64,000 bases of DNA from Bugula neritina (lineage: Eukaryota; Bryozoa; Gymnolaemata; Cheilostomatida; Bugulidae). The notes beneath the pieces are model-generated. The model searched no databases. It was not told where the DNA came from and saw only the letters and a list, made by a program, of their open reading frames with translations. How positions within the stretch are numbered: position 1 is the first letter of the stretch; every line of letters starts with the position of its first letter. Position numbers and translations under genes: made by a program. Shown one piece after another: positions 29,558 through 41,772 of the stretch. The DNA is taken from assembly GCA_964035545.1 (NCBI GenBank), contig OZ037767.1, forward strand, positions 29,679,628 to 29,743,627, written 5' to 3'.

Positions 29558-31035
29558 ACTGCTTAACCAAAACTTCAAATGTTTTGCCTGAAAATTAAGA
29601 TGTGACTTGACGGAGTGAAAACCAAGCAAGTTGTGATTTATTCCTGATCCAGTTTCTTATATTTATACCTCAAGAAAATAATTCAATGTAGTTATGTAGA
29701 GAAAAACAATTAGGGTGTCGCGTTTTTGTATCTATAGAAAAATGTGATGTAATAATTTAATAACTCCTGAATATAAATGATAAAACATATTCCCAGATAT
29801 TTTCAGATTTATGGATTTTGTAGAGCATTGGTTGTTACTTGTTATGACTACAGGTACTGATGTAATAAGTGCCAATTTTGGCTAATCACTTTCCATTTCT
29901 CTCCCAATATAGTAAAATCAATCAAACAATTGCATAAAAAATACTCTCGTTGGGTTGCTTGTTACTATAGCAGCTCAGGTGTTGTTCGTGCTGTATCTAC
30001 ATGCGCACCTGCAGTGACGTGATCACCATTTCCCACTAGGATTAGGAAAATCTTTGTGCATATTGCATGTGGAGTTAACATTGTGATGCTAAAGTAAGTT
30101 CTCCCTAAAGGTTCCTGCAACGATTTAATTTTGTTCAAGGCGATCTATTAAAGCCATGACAAAATACAACTCGCAGAAAGTATACCCCAATCCATTTGCT
30201 CAAACAATTTTTGCTTATAGTACAGCTCAACCTTTTTATGGAGAAAAATTAGGTTGCATAAAGCTAAATATGTCACATGAACATATAAGATCTCAATGTC
30301 TGGTTGTTGCATTTTTTTCCTGGAAAGTTATTCGGCTAAAATCTGAAATTACTAATAATGCAATGGTCCAGTTTGTACTTTTATAAACTGGTGCAATAGT
30401 AACATGCACCTCATTAACAGAAAATCGATTATGTTTATGGACACAAAAGGATTTTTAGTTATAATAACAATGTTTTGGTGCAAACTTGTTATAGTAGCAA
30501 AACTTAAATTATTTCTTTAAAATATAATGTAGCAGGTGATCAATGATGTCTTAAAGTGTAGCACTTGATAGACAATAAAACTTGATGCGTAAGTCATCAA
30601 ATTTCTTATGGTTCGATGCAAGCTATAGAAAGAATCTATGTAGTTGAAAATGAAAATGTAATGACAATATTCTGACAACATTATCTTGCAAGTATATTAG
30701 CATTGCTGCAACACGCAGTGTCGTGGAAATGAAATAATGATGAATAATGGAATACCTCAGAGTCAGTCATGCATGCTGGCAACAAGCATTTATTTGACGA
30801 GATAAGTCATCTGATAAAATATTACAGCGGCTTTTCTCCGTCACCAGTTAGTAACTACTTGCTACTAACTTACAATTACCAAGTTTACTCGGTGAAAGAC
30901 TGACCGGATAGTAGGGGACGTTGTCGACTATTTAGATAGATATTAGCTAATTTTAAAGATCGTAAGTTGCTGCATTTGTTCATAAGCACCCTGAATTAAC
31001 TACAATTTACCAGTGCTACAATCGTATTACTTTAA
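29558..31035. other. Divergent intergenic region GW-peptide gene / EF-hand gene
   Basis: The interval between two divergent coding starts must contain both promoters. A TTTTCAG acceptor just upstream of the GW-peptide ATG (near 29580) indicates an untranslated first exon there. A plus-strand 76-codon frame at 30156 has no domain and no splice support. Nothing else recognised. Confidence 0.5.
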
Positions 31036-34000
31036 ATGTCTGCAGCAACAATGGATTCCAACAGAGAAAGTGAAAGTGGAGAATCAGTAGAATTAGATAT
31101 CAACCATCTAGCAAACCAAGCCATCAAGGTACCTTACTAATTAATAAAAGGTTATTCTGCATATATAATCATTATTATAACAGTTAACTATAAGCTTAAC
31201 CAGTACAACGCCAATTGTCAACTTTGTTCAGTCAACTTAGGAGTCAATTAGACACTGATCTACTTTTCAATTTTAGCAATTTAATTATATTTATAAATAT
31301 ATAATGCATGGTAGGCCACTATAATGATGTATAATTAATTGGGCAATTAAAGTTAGAGTGACTGACTAACAACAGAGCAAAGATAAAAGTTTTCATTTAA
31401 CTGAGAATTTTTCTATTGTTGAATTTGAAGCATTCTTACTTTCACCTTGAAGAACCCCTGATGGAATGAGCTTTTGTTAAAGCGGGCTAAGGACTTATTT
31501 AGATGAGGCACAGGAGCAATTATGACTGAATGCTCTTCCTAACATCACCAATGGCCTTTGTCAGGGTTCAAACCCATGACTCCGTGCTTACTAGGCAAAT
31601 GCTCTAACCCCTAGACCACGGCTGCTCCTTTTTCTTAGTGATGGCATTATAACAGATTAGAAATGATGTCCACCAAGCGCTGCAAGTTCTCATCAACTAT
31701 AGCCATTAGATGCATTATCATCTGGTAGATATTTAGATCATACTTGTTTACAGAGCTCAAGCTGTACAATAGATAATGTGTAATATTATGCAGGAAATGT
31801 TGCAGTGTGCCAAAACTCTAAGAGGAATGATAATCATATTGTAGTAGGAAGTGGAGCTGTATATTTATAGTAGCAGTCATGCCTAATTGGTAGCAACATG
31901 TAGACTTACATTAGTGGCTAAAGTAAACAGTGCTAAATGCTTTGCCTTGAACTATATTTTAAAGACAGTTTCAGGCTATGCTAATTTAGGAAATTATGGA
32001 ACATTCGAAAAATATTATACATCTACAGATTATTTTCCATTATTTCATGTCTGTAGATATGCATAAATTATTCAAAGTCAGCAAGACTACAGTTGTTGCC
32101 TCAAAGTACTTCTTTGTGAGTCATTTTAACTCTTGTGACAGCTATAGCAGAGGTTTATGGTTTACCACATGTCATATAATCTAGAATGCTCTAGGATATT
32201 TAATCAACTTGGAGTTTCACAAAAATGTTGAAGTATTATGCTAAGGTTGCTGTATATCTCCTACAGTAGTACTGGTTTCTCATGAAATAGAGAAACTGTG
32301 TATTACAGTATAGAATAGGTGTAACAACAGAATCTGTATTCCAACTATTAATAGAACTCTTTTTGTAATCTACAGTTTAAACTGATGATTGAAGACTCAA
32401 TAGGAAAGAAAAATATTATCCAAGTACCAAATTGTAAAACATTATGAAGTATCTCTCCAGCTGCACTCAACTATTTTCAGATTGTTTAGTATCAATTGTG
32501 TGGACATGTAGTACATGTTACATCAGTGTAAAAGGCAATTGCTTGACACATACTGTTACCACCAGATGTTACTGATTAATACAATCATCTGACTTTGTAT
32601 CACAAGTGCTCTTTGCTATGGTTTTAGTTGTTTAGTAAGAGATATGCCAAAGCATTTGACACTCACATAGATGTCAGAAGAACTGGGATAGTGAAGAAGG
32701 AGGAGTACACTAATTTCTGTACTCAGCAGTTTGAAGATGAACTTAGATCCAAAGTATGAAGAAGCATTACCAGCATATTATTATGGAATACTTAAAACAT
32801 ACTGTCCGATTTGTTGTATAGTACTAGTATATATTTTATACAGTAGAATATACCAGTGTAATTATGCAATATTGATGGTATAACACTTCAACAATATTAA
32901 TGAAACATAACATTTCAGTTCAGTGGTTTGATGTAAGATTGTAGTTTTAGCAAAAGGCAGAAAATGTGACATAGCATATAAAATTGATATAATATTTAAT
33001 CATTGCAGGCGATAGAGATAGCGGATAAGCAATGGCAGATTATGACTGGTGGTTGTGGCAATGCAGTAGCGGAGCTATCAAGGAAAAGATGTATAGAGCT
33101 GTGTATAGATGGATATCATTCCACAGATGTGACTAAAAGAGAATACCTAAAAACATTGCTCATTGATGTTGGCAACTTTCACTTTGATCTGATTGATAGA
33201 GATCATGATGGGTAACCAGTAGAATACTACGCATTGCTCAGTTATGGTGATTTAGGTGCAGTAGAAATAACTATAACACAAGCTGTTGAATTTTCTTTGT
33301 GAATTCTGGTTGTAATTCTTATTAAAATGTAGCATTATTTGCTATATTTCTCTTTTTGAACTTACGCTTTTCCTACCTTACTGTAGTTGGTAGTCAAACA
33401 TATTGATATATATGCAGTATATTATATTACATCTAGCCTGTGCATTAGGCAATCTTTGGCAATAATATTTGGTAATTATATCAACTCTACACATATATCC
33501 TGGTAGACACAAAACATGGCATTTGGAAGTGCCCTCACTGCATTGTTCTATTCACAAGTTGACAAACCTTTACTTATTATACCAGTGTGCTACTGAAATA
33601 TCGGGTGTTCTTTGCCCTTGCAAAAACAAACCCTATCCTACCATAAGGCCTGAAAGTTGAAAGAGTTTTTGACTCTCAAAATTAAAACTAAATTTTGTTT
33701 CAAATGAATTAGTAGAAATTTCAAGGCGTTGTTTGCCAACCAGTGAGTTGTCCAATAAGTTGCCATCACAATGTATGAAACTAATAATGTATTATATGTT
33801 ATAACCGTCATTGTTCTATAGTAGTGTGCAATGCTGTGTCTAATTATATCTATTACATAATTTATAAGAGATGATGGCTAGAATAGAATTTTGTACTCAT
33901 AAACTTGGCTGTGATGTTATGTACTATTTTCAGTTATATAACACCTGAAGAGTGGATTGATTGGACGAGAATGCTCGGGAATTCCGACACATGGAGAGGT

Positions 34001-35737
34001 TAGTAGCAACTGTATTGCTCACTATGAATACTGTTTGCCTTATTTGGCAGTTTTCCACTTATGTGTTAAATGTTGGCTTTTTGCTAAAATTCCAATTGTT
34101 ATAGTTATTAAATGTTGCAATTCGAAGGTGCAGCACTTTTACTGTCAGCAGTACAAAACACAATTGTGTAAATACTCGGATAAAGTGGTGTTAACTTGGC
34201 CGTTTACAGATTACTTCAGTATACATGTTCCACAAGGGAAATCATAGCACCAATAACAAAATAAATCAAATTTGCAATATAAATAGAAATGGCGTGTTAT
34301 TGTTTTTCAGTTGTTATTTGGAAATAGTTGGACCTTCTGTTATAGCCAGATTTGTTGTTGGTAACAAACTAATTAGTTGATGACATCACTTCCTGGTTAT
34401 TATCACAGGACCAATAAAATAATTTCGAAATATGGCCAACTGAGTGTATTTTATACTCACACGGTGTGTGGCTGTTGCAAAGGAAAAGCATTAATTAATA
34501 GGAATGATGCGTAGATTGAATAGAGAGGCGCTGCGTTATTCTTTCGTGGAGGTCCAAAACAAGCTGATTTGCATGAATAAGTTATTATCTCATTATACGA
34601 CCCACTGCACGAGTTTCCTAAGAGATAATATAATATTTACATATATGTTAGAGTTTAGTAATTAATTGTATAAATTATCATGTGCAGAAAACTGTAGTCT
34701 TTCCTCCTGAATTATGGAATATGTCTATAAAGACTAATTTCATTTTATTTATAAGTTTGTTTTGCGGTATTATTATTATAATATTTTTTCAATATTAGTA
34801 TTATATGTGTTAGATTGTTACATCATGAAATGTTAAATCAGTATCAAATTAACATACTTTATGCATGCGGTAACGGGTGCGTATAAATCACATACCGTAT
34901 AATTGTATGTTATTATTAGTATTAATATTATTATTATCGATGTAGAAATGTCAGTAGTATTTATGCTTAGGATTCTCATAACATTACTCATTATTTACTA
35001 TAATTGTATTAATATCCATAATAACAGTATTGGTAGTGAAAGTGCTAGCGGTATTGAGTTTTTTTAATTCAATTTTAGGAATGCTGGTAAAGCCTGCAAA
35101 GCTGTCTAACCTTATTAGAAAATTTTTTTGCTAGCACCTAATTTGCCTCAAAAATGTAGTATTTTATGTAAGTTTTCTGTATGTTTTAGTAGCATATTAT
35201 TTAAATATTACTCACTGAGCTAAAAATGTTGCTGTAGAAATTTACGTTGGTGGGTAAATACGCAGTAAATATAAATAGCGATTAGTTTAGTTTCTGTGTT
35301 TTTAAATCTTCCTATTTTTATTTAGTGAATTGTTTAGGCAAAATATCAGTATTGTTGATGAAACTATGAATTTACAATAGTGGTAAATTACTATGAAATT
35401 GGTCTATGTAGCCTAATTATTTATTATTTAAATATTTTCTACAGTTGTATTATAGTACTAGTAACATATACATTTATGAGAATATAAAATTGATTAACAA
35501 TTCATAAAACACTGAAAATGATGTAATTAACTAAACATAAAAGGTCAGTTAGTATAAAGAAATTATTAAATTGATGCATCCTATTGAATGTTGATATTTG
35601 TTAAAGGGGCATTCGCTGTAATGGACGTTAATGGAGATGGAAAAATAGAACGAAAAGAGTGGACGGACTGTTTCGTTGGCTTCTTCTGTTATATTGATGA
35701 AGAGCGTTTCAGTCATTTCTTTGGCCTCCTGCGCTAA
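31036..35737 (+). CDS. EF-hand calcium-binding protein of the sarcoplasmic / calexcitin type
   Basis: Cytosolic calcium buffer or sensor of about 205 residues. Exons: 31036-31128, 32628-32753, 33009-33211, 33934-33998 and 35607-35737; all phases agree. Two canonical EF-hand loops are visible: DRDHDGYITPEE (spanning exons 3 and 4) and DVNGDGKIERKE (exon 5), each with acidic or Asn residues at positions 1, 3 and 5, Gly at 6, Ile at 8 and Glu at 12. An N-terminal loop (DVRRTGIVKKEE) has Arg at position 3 and probably no longer binds calcium; a second cryptic hand precedes the canonical pair. The aromatic C-terminus (DCFVGFFCYIDEERFSHFFG) is typical of sarcoplasmic calcium-binding proteins and calexcitins. 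Apophotoproteins share size and fold, but the C-terminal Pro they need is missing (ends LLR). The first ATG was chosen; a second in-frame ATG lies five codons later. Confidence 0.88.
31450..31628 (-). mobile_element. tRNA-derived SINE (EF-hand gene intron 1)
   Basis: Read on the minus strand from 31628, the sequence starts GGAGCAGCCGTGGTCTAGGG. It has an A-box-like segment (31618-31601), an anticodon arm TTTGC-CTAGTAA-GCACG and a B box GGGTTTGAACCC (31575-31564). No 3' half of an acceptor stem follows. Instead there is a non-tRNA tail with GGAAGAGCATTCAGTCA and AATTGCTCCTGTGCC. It sits in the first intron of the EF-hand gene, antisense. A functional tRNA gene is unlikely because the acceptor stem cannot close. 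Confidence 0.75.
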
Positions 35738-36926
35738 GCATAAACAGTGTGAAGAGGAAAAACACGGAATGTTATTCCAACATAAAAGATAGGAATGTTT
35801 TCAGCTTGTGCTCAAGTATTCATATATTTTTATTATGCAACAAGTTGTTAGTCTGTAACTTTTCTAGCTTTTTCCAATTTTTTTATTTACGCGATCTAGA
35901 CGGCACTTGATTATGGCTCTGTATAAACCATGCATCATGTCTTCTTGCCTCATATATATAATGTAACACTGTTCATCATTTAAGAAAATTGTTTATCAAA
36001 TGGAAAATAGATATAGGACTTTGGAATGTTTTATTACAATTGTATAATTACAATTTTTTACAAGTAATTATAAATATTTATTATGGTTACCCATGAAAAT
36101 TTCTATTGTATAAACAGCATTGATGTTTTATACATGCTTGAAAATTGTAAGCAGCTAGTATCATTATGAGTGTGTTGGAGTCTCTCCATGCATGTAGTGG
36201 CTTATCCACGCTTATAGCATAGAGAGTATAGCAATGCTTAGATTTTCATGTTCCTAAACATGCTTAGAGTAAAAATGTAACTGAAACTCACTCAAAGACT
36301 TATGCTATTGCTAAATTAAATAATTGCTTCGTTTATCATAATGCTAAAGATTTCAGTTCGAACACACTTTTTGCATTGCAAGATTATATTTTGAGAAGTT
36401 ATCCTCTCAATTATTAATTACGATCAACTAATGCATTCAGAGCACTAATGTGCCACATTAAATCTCATTGCACATGCATACAATACAAGTACCAAGCATA
36501 GCAAGACAGGTTTATAGAAGCTACAATACTAGAAACTGCTGCTGTAGAAGATTCCGGAAAGTGTTACTAATGCCATAAAATAATGCTAATATATTTTCAT
36601 ACACGGAAGTGCCACGAGTTAGAAGTCGAAATATCAGCCCATAAGTGGTGTAACATATACCAGCAATGCAGAGTTAGGATAAGATTTAAGAAATAAGTTG
36701 CTGCAATAAATTTTGGAGTTATTTTCTTTGGTAATTGTCTACACTTGTATGTCAAATACACAATATGTACCTAATGTTAGTCACATTCTCTTCTAATAAA
36801 TATACATTGAAACTTAAACTTAGAACAACACTAATTCGGGAGGGCTGTACATAATTAGAGTGAGTGAGTGAAGAACTACGATTGCTTAGTCCTGGAAGGG
36901 GGGGGGGGCTGGAGCTGCCCCCACTG
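35738..36926. other. Convergent intergenic region EF-hand gene / TFIIE alpha
   Basis: Holds the 3'-untranslated regions of two convergent genes. No ORF or RNA gene recognised. A run of ten G residues lies at about 36899-36908, next to the TFIIE alpha stop. Confidence 0.5.
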
Positions 36927-39714
36927 CTATTCATACATGTCAGAATAGAGGCTAGAAGCGAGTCTATTATATTCGTCTCTTTGTTCATCTGTCATCTCTT
37001 CTACTAGCAGCGCTGCTTTGTGTATCGCAACTTTTCTATCCCCCACAGAAACCATGATTTCCTCATCGTCTGAATCTCCCATTTCTTGAACATCTAAAAA
37101 CACATTTTTAGCCAATAAAAATGGTTCAAACACTAAAGGTTGACGTTATATTAGATAGCATATCAATATTTGGTTTAAATTTGTATTAAGTCACGAGGAA
37201 CATTTTTACTTCTATATATACTCTGTCCTTTATATATATATACTCTCTACTCTATATATACTCTCTACTCTATATACTCTCTACTCTATATACTCTCTAC
37301 TCTATATACTCTCTACTCTATATACTCTCTACTCTATATATACTCTCTACTCTATATACTCTCTACTCTATATATACTCTCTACTCTATATATACTCTCT
37401 ACTCTATATACTCTCTACTCTATATACTCTCTACTCTATATATACTCTCTACTCTATATACTCTCTACTCTATATACTCTCTACTCTATATACTCTCTAC
37501 TCTATATACTCTCTACTCTATATACTCTCTACTCTATATACTCTCTACTCTATATACTCTCTACTCTATATACTCTCTCTACTCTATATACTCTCTATAT
37601 ACTCTCTACTCTATATATACTCTCTACTCTATATACCCTCTACTCTATATACTCTCTACTCTATATACTCTCTACTCTATATACTCTCTACTCTATATAC
37701 TCTCTACTCTATATACTCTCTCTACTCTATATACTCTCTACTCTATATACTCTCTACTCTATATATACTCTCTACTCTATATACTCTCTACTCTATATAC
37801 TCTCTACTCTATATACTCTCTACTCTATATACTCTCTACTCTATATACTCTCTACTCTATATATACTCTCTACTCTATATACTCTCTACTCTATATACTC
37901 TCTACTCTATATACTCTCTACTCTATATATACTCTCTACTCTATATACTCTCTACTCTATATATACTCTCTACTCTATATACTCTCTACTCTATATATAC
38001 TCTCTACTCTATATATACTCTCTACTCTATATACTCTCTACTCTATATACTCTCTACTCTATATATACACCCTCTACTCTATATACTCTCTACTCTATAT
38101 ACTCTCTACTCTATATACTCTCTCTACTCTATATACTCTCTACTCTATATACTCTCTACTCTATATATACTCTCTACTCTATATACCCTCTACTCTATAT
38201 ACTCTCTACTCTATATACTCTCTACTCTATATACTCTCTACTCTATATACTCTCTACTCTATATATACTCTCTACTCTATATACCCTCTACTCTATATAT
38301 ACTCTCTACTCTATATACTCTCTACTCTATATACTCTCTACTCTATATATACTCTCTACTCTATATATACTCTCTACTCTATATACTCTCTCTACTCTAT
38401 ATACTCTCTACTCTATATACTCTCTACTCTATATACTCTCTACTCTATATACTCTCTACTCTATATATACTCTCTACTCTATATATACTCTCTACTCTAT
38501 ACACTCCCTACTCTATATATACACCCTCTACTCTATATACTCTCTACTCTATATACTCTCTACTCTATATACTCTCTACTCTATATACTCTCTACTCTAT
38601 ATACTCTCTACTCTATATACTCTTCACTCTATACACTCCTAACTATAATCTTGTACAGAAACAAGCTCTACCTTGTCCAATGGTGACCAACTCTTCCATG
38701 TCGCTATCATCACTTTTGTCGCTGTGCGCTGCTGCTCCATATGCTGCCGCTGTCAGAGGCCCAGGGGCCGCTGACTTACTCTCATGAACAAGCAACGTGT
38801 TCATTATATTGGAATCAGTGGTGGAGAGAGCAGCTGGGGCAGCTTCCTTGTTGGGAACACTTGTCTGCAAACAACATAAACAGTGTAACTGGAGGTGCAG
38901 CACACGAACGCACTGCTTACATTACATGTGAGTCAGTTTACTTCATTTAGTACACACCAGGAAATTATGACCTAACATTAAAATTTGCTCAAAACCCATT
39001 GAAATTTACTATACATGATATTTTTATGTGCTGGTTTTAATTACGCATAAGAGGAAAATTTTTCAAGTACTAAATTATTTGTTATTTATGAAACTCAAGT
39101 TTTGAGTTGCCTGAAAAGCTATTAATAACCTCTCCTGTATTTTATTGTGTATTTTATAACCCCAATCCAATTGTTTGCTAATAAGACAACTCTAACATTT
39201 ATTTTTTTGAGACCTTAACATTAATATATACAAAAGCTTTCATTATTAAAAAGAAATTAATATTAAAATAACCTGCTGTATCAAGCCATCTGCACTGAAC
39301 TAAACATAAAATACCTGCAAGGAGGATGCCGTGGAGTTATCTATTCCATCAACTGTGCTCTTAGTTAGCCATGTTGGCTGCTCTCTCTTTGGCTGTGCAG
39401 GCTGATTAGTTGTGGCTTTATCTCCTACCTTCACATCTACAAGAGCATAAATAACAACTCCAATAGCGTGCTTTCTAATCTTGTAACTTACCCTGTATAT
39501 ATCTGCACTGTATGTACCTACCTACACTGTATATGCCTACCTACACTGTATATATTTACCTACCCTGTACATACCTACACTGTGTATATAATATATAATA
39601 TTTAACTACCTACAATGCGTATATATCTACACTGTATACCTACCTCCACTGTGTTATATATACCTACTCACGCTGTATATATACCTACCAACGCTGTATA
39701 TATACCTACCTACA

Positions 39715-39764
<50 letters not shown>

Positions 39765-41764
39765 ACCAACGCTGTGCGCGGTGACACCAAACTCCATATT
39801 ACGAGATAAATCGCCACTCCAAACTCTATTTCCTGATGAATTTGTAGATTTTTCACCAGTTTTAGTTGAACTGGACTTCCTTCAGAATACAAAATAATTT
39901 AAATACCACACAAAACATTTACAATCACTATTCAAGAGCAGGCAAACCCTGAGCTACTCACTTAGACCCTCCCAGGTCAGCGACATCCCTTGGGGCCGGC
40001 TCTAGTATATGGTGAGATAGTCTAAACTTGTCACACAGGTGCAGCAAGTCATATAGCTTCTCTATTTGTTCATTGAACCTGCAGATGATCATATAAGATA
40101 TGCATGCTAGGGTTCTGCTAAGAGGATAGAAACTACAATTCACCAAATAAATGAAGAGAGTTTGGTTAACATATGACAAACTTTCAGTGGTGATTGGAAC
40201 AGATTTTCACAGCAAAAAACTTGTAACACAGGATCTTGTATAATTATGCATTGTGACTTCAACAACTGATTGAAAGCAATTACTATATTTGAACTGTTTA
40301 AATTTCAAAAAGCTAAAACAAAATGAGTGAAGGCAAATAAAATTATGTTTAAAATAGAATAGAATAAAAAAATAGAGTTATTAGGTAATTGGAATGGTAT
40401 AAAAAATTTTAGGTGTAAATTGATGTACCAGAACTCAAGTACTCAGTATTAGAATGAGTAGGAGTGGTAGTAGGAAAGGTAGTAGTAGTAGGAGTGGTAG
40501 GAGTGGTGGTAGGGGTGATGATAGTAGTGGTATTGGTAGTAGCAGCAGCAGCAGCAGCAGTAGTAGTAGCAGTAATAGTAGTAGTTGGTACTAGTAGTCG
40601 GTATCAGCACAGTGTAGTATCAAACCACAGAGCAAGTGCATAGCTACTCATTACAGGGTAATAGCCTCTTGTAGAACTCCACACAATACCTAAGCTAACC
40701 TCACATTATTATACACATGTTTTCATTTTAAAGATGTTTACTGTATATCTAGACTCTAGAGGTAGGTGATTAATGTGTACTGTATATCTAGACTCTAGAG
40801 GTAGGTGATTAATGTGTACTGTATATTTAGACTCTAGAAGTAGGTGATTAATGTGTACTAACTTTGCTACCAAGGCACGAGCATTCTGAACAGTGTCACT
40901 AGACTGTTGCTCTTCCATTTCGCTGCTACACATCATGCATTTAAATGTTCCAGTATTCATATCAAATAGGTGATCCGCTTCTAGGTCGGTATATGTTTTC
41001 TGACAATGCAGACACTAGAAATAAAGATAAACTAGAAATTCATAAAAAGCAAAAGTATTTTCTTGAATTAAGTATATGAATAATTTATTATTAGTGATTG
41101 AATTTAATAAGAATCCATAACCTACAACCATGCTCTGTTTAATTAAATTAATTTTGCACTACAAGGAAACATTATCACCGCCAAAGAACTTGACAGTCAA
41201 TCAGTTCCTTTAATGAGATGGTTTGAGTGTTGCTCAATACTGTCACTTTGCTAAAAAGTCAACATTAGTGAATAGCAGATTGTACCAAAAACAAGTATGT
41301 CACATAAAAATCAGTCAGCAGACACAAATATTATTAGACTAAATCATTTACTGTAAAAATTATTTAAAATAACAAACTTTAAATGAAGCTCTACTTGTTG
41401 AGTCTCGCTCCTGCATTTCTAATTTTCTTCTTATATGATCAAGTTTATATTTCACCACATTCACAAATCCTGTGTAGTGAATAAAATAATAATTGTGCTT
41501 AGTAATCTTTTTCTCATCATCCCCATACTCCATTTTCATTCGTGTCTTGATAAACTGGTCATTTTTAAGTCTCTTTATTGATATACCCATCTGCTTTTTA
41601 TCAAGCTTCAAAAAATCGCTCAAATCTTCTTCTTTCATGCATTTATGTTTTAAAAGCATGTCTATAATGAGCATTTCTTCAATAGTGTAGAATGCTCTCA
41701 TTACGTATTTTAGCAGTTTTTTTAAAGGCTCTGGCACCTCAGTCACAATTTCAGTTGAATCCAT
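36927..41764 (-). CDS. GTF2E1: General transcription factor IIE subunit alpha
   Basis: Nuclear RNA polymerase II initiation factor that recruits and regulates TFIIH. Seven exons on the minus strand: 41764-41378, 41014-40863, 40078-39962, 39879-39767, 39436-39315, 38864-38672 and 37093-36927. Phases agree and give 416 residues (human protein about 439). Exon 1 is the winged-helix TFE domain (RHNYYF-type KHNYYFIHYTGFVNVVKYKL, ending ERDSTSRASFK). Exon 2 holds the zinc ribbon CLHC-x21-CMMC (residues 130-158). Exon 3 has the FNEQIEKLYDLL helix and HHILEPAPRD. Later exons give QPTWLTKSTVDG, SNIMNTLLVHESK and the acidic C-terminus with EEMTDEQRDEYNRL. A 5'-UTR acceptor (TTGGTACAG) lies at 41772, so an untranslated first exon is expected. 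The intron before the last exon contains a 1.4-kb satellite. Confidence 0.96.
37200..38640. repeat. Large satellite, 14/16-bp CTCTACTCTATATA unit (TFIIE alpha intron 6)
   Basis: About 100 copies of CTCTACTCTATATA, alternating irregularly with 16-bp CTCTACTCTATATATA copies and rare CCCTCTACTC variants. It fills nearly all of the TFIIE alpha intron between exons 38864-38672 and 37093-36927, ending about 30 bp from the donor. It shares the core ACTCTCTACTCTAT with the 19-bp array in katanin. Confidence 0.95.
39495..39760. repeat. CTACACTGTATATA repeats followed by (AT)n (TFIIE alpha intron 4)
   Basis: Degenerate ACCTACCTACACTGTATATA copies, then about 20 AT dinucleotides at 39719-39760 ending directly at the donor of TFIIE alpha exon 39879-39767. 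Confidence 0.88.
40440..40600. repeat. GTAGTAGGAGTGGTAG / AGCAGC triplet-rich tract (TFIIE alpha intron 2)
   Basis: Purine-rich GGAGTGGTAGTAGG repeats with a short AGC run at 40541-40560, in the intron between exons 2 and 3. Confidence 0.75.
40735..40860. repeat. 39-bp tandem repeat, three copies (TFIIE alpha intron 2)
   Basis: Unit TGTACTGTATATCTAGACTC followed by TAGAGGTAGGTGATTAATG, present three times and abutting the donor of TFIIE alpha exon 41014-40863. Each unit carries the palindrome TCTAGACTCTAGA. Confidence 0.9.
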
Positions 41765-41772
41765 TTCACTCC

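Noticed and set aside
31556-31628. Functional tRNA gene
   Set aside because: The A and B boxes and anticodon arm are present but the acceptor stem has no complementary 3' half; a SINE head explains it better.
31036-35737. Identification as an apophotoprotein (aequorin-like)
   Set aside because: Similar length and EF-hand layout, but the C-terminal Pro is absent and one loop is degenerate.
37200-38640. CRISPR-like regular array
   Set aside because: Direct head-to-tail short repeats without unique spacers, inside a eukaryotic intron.
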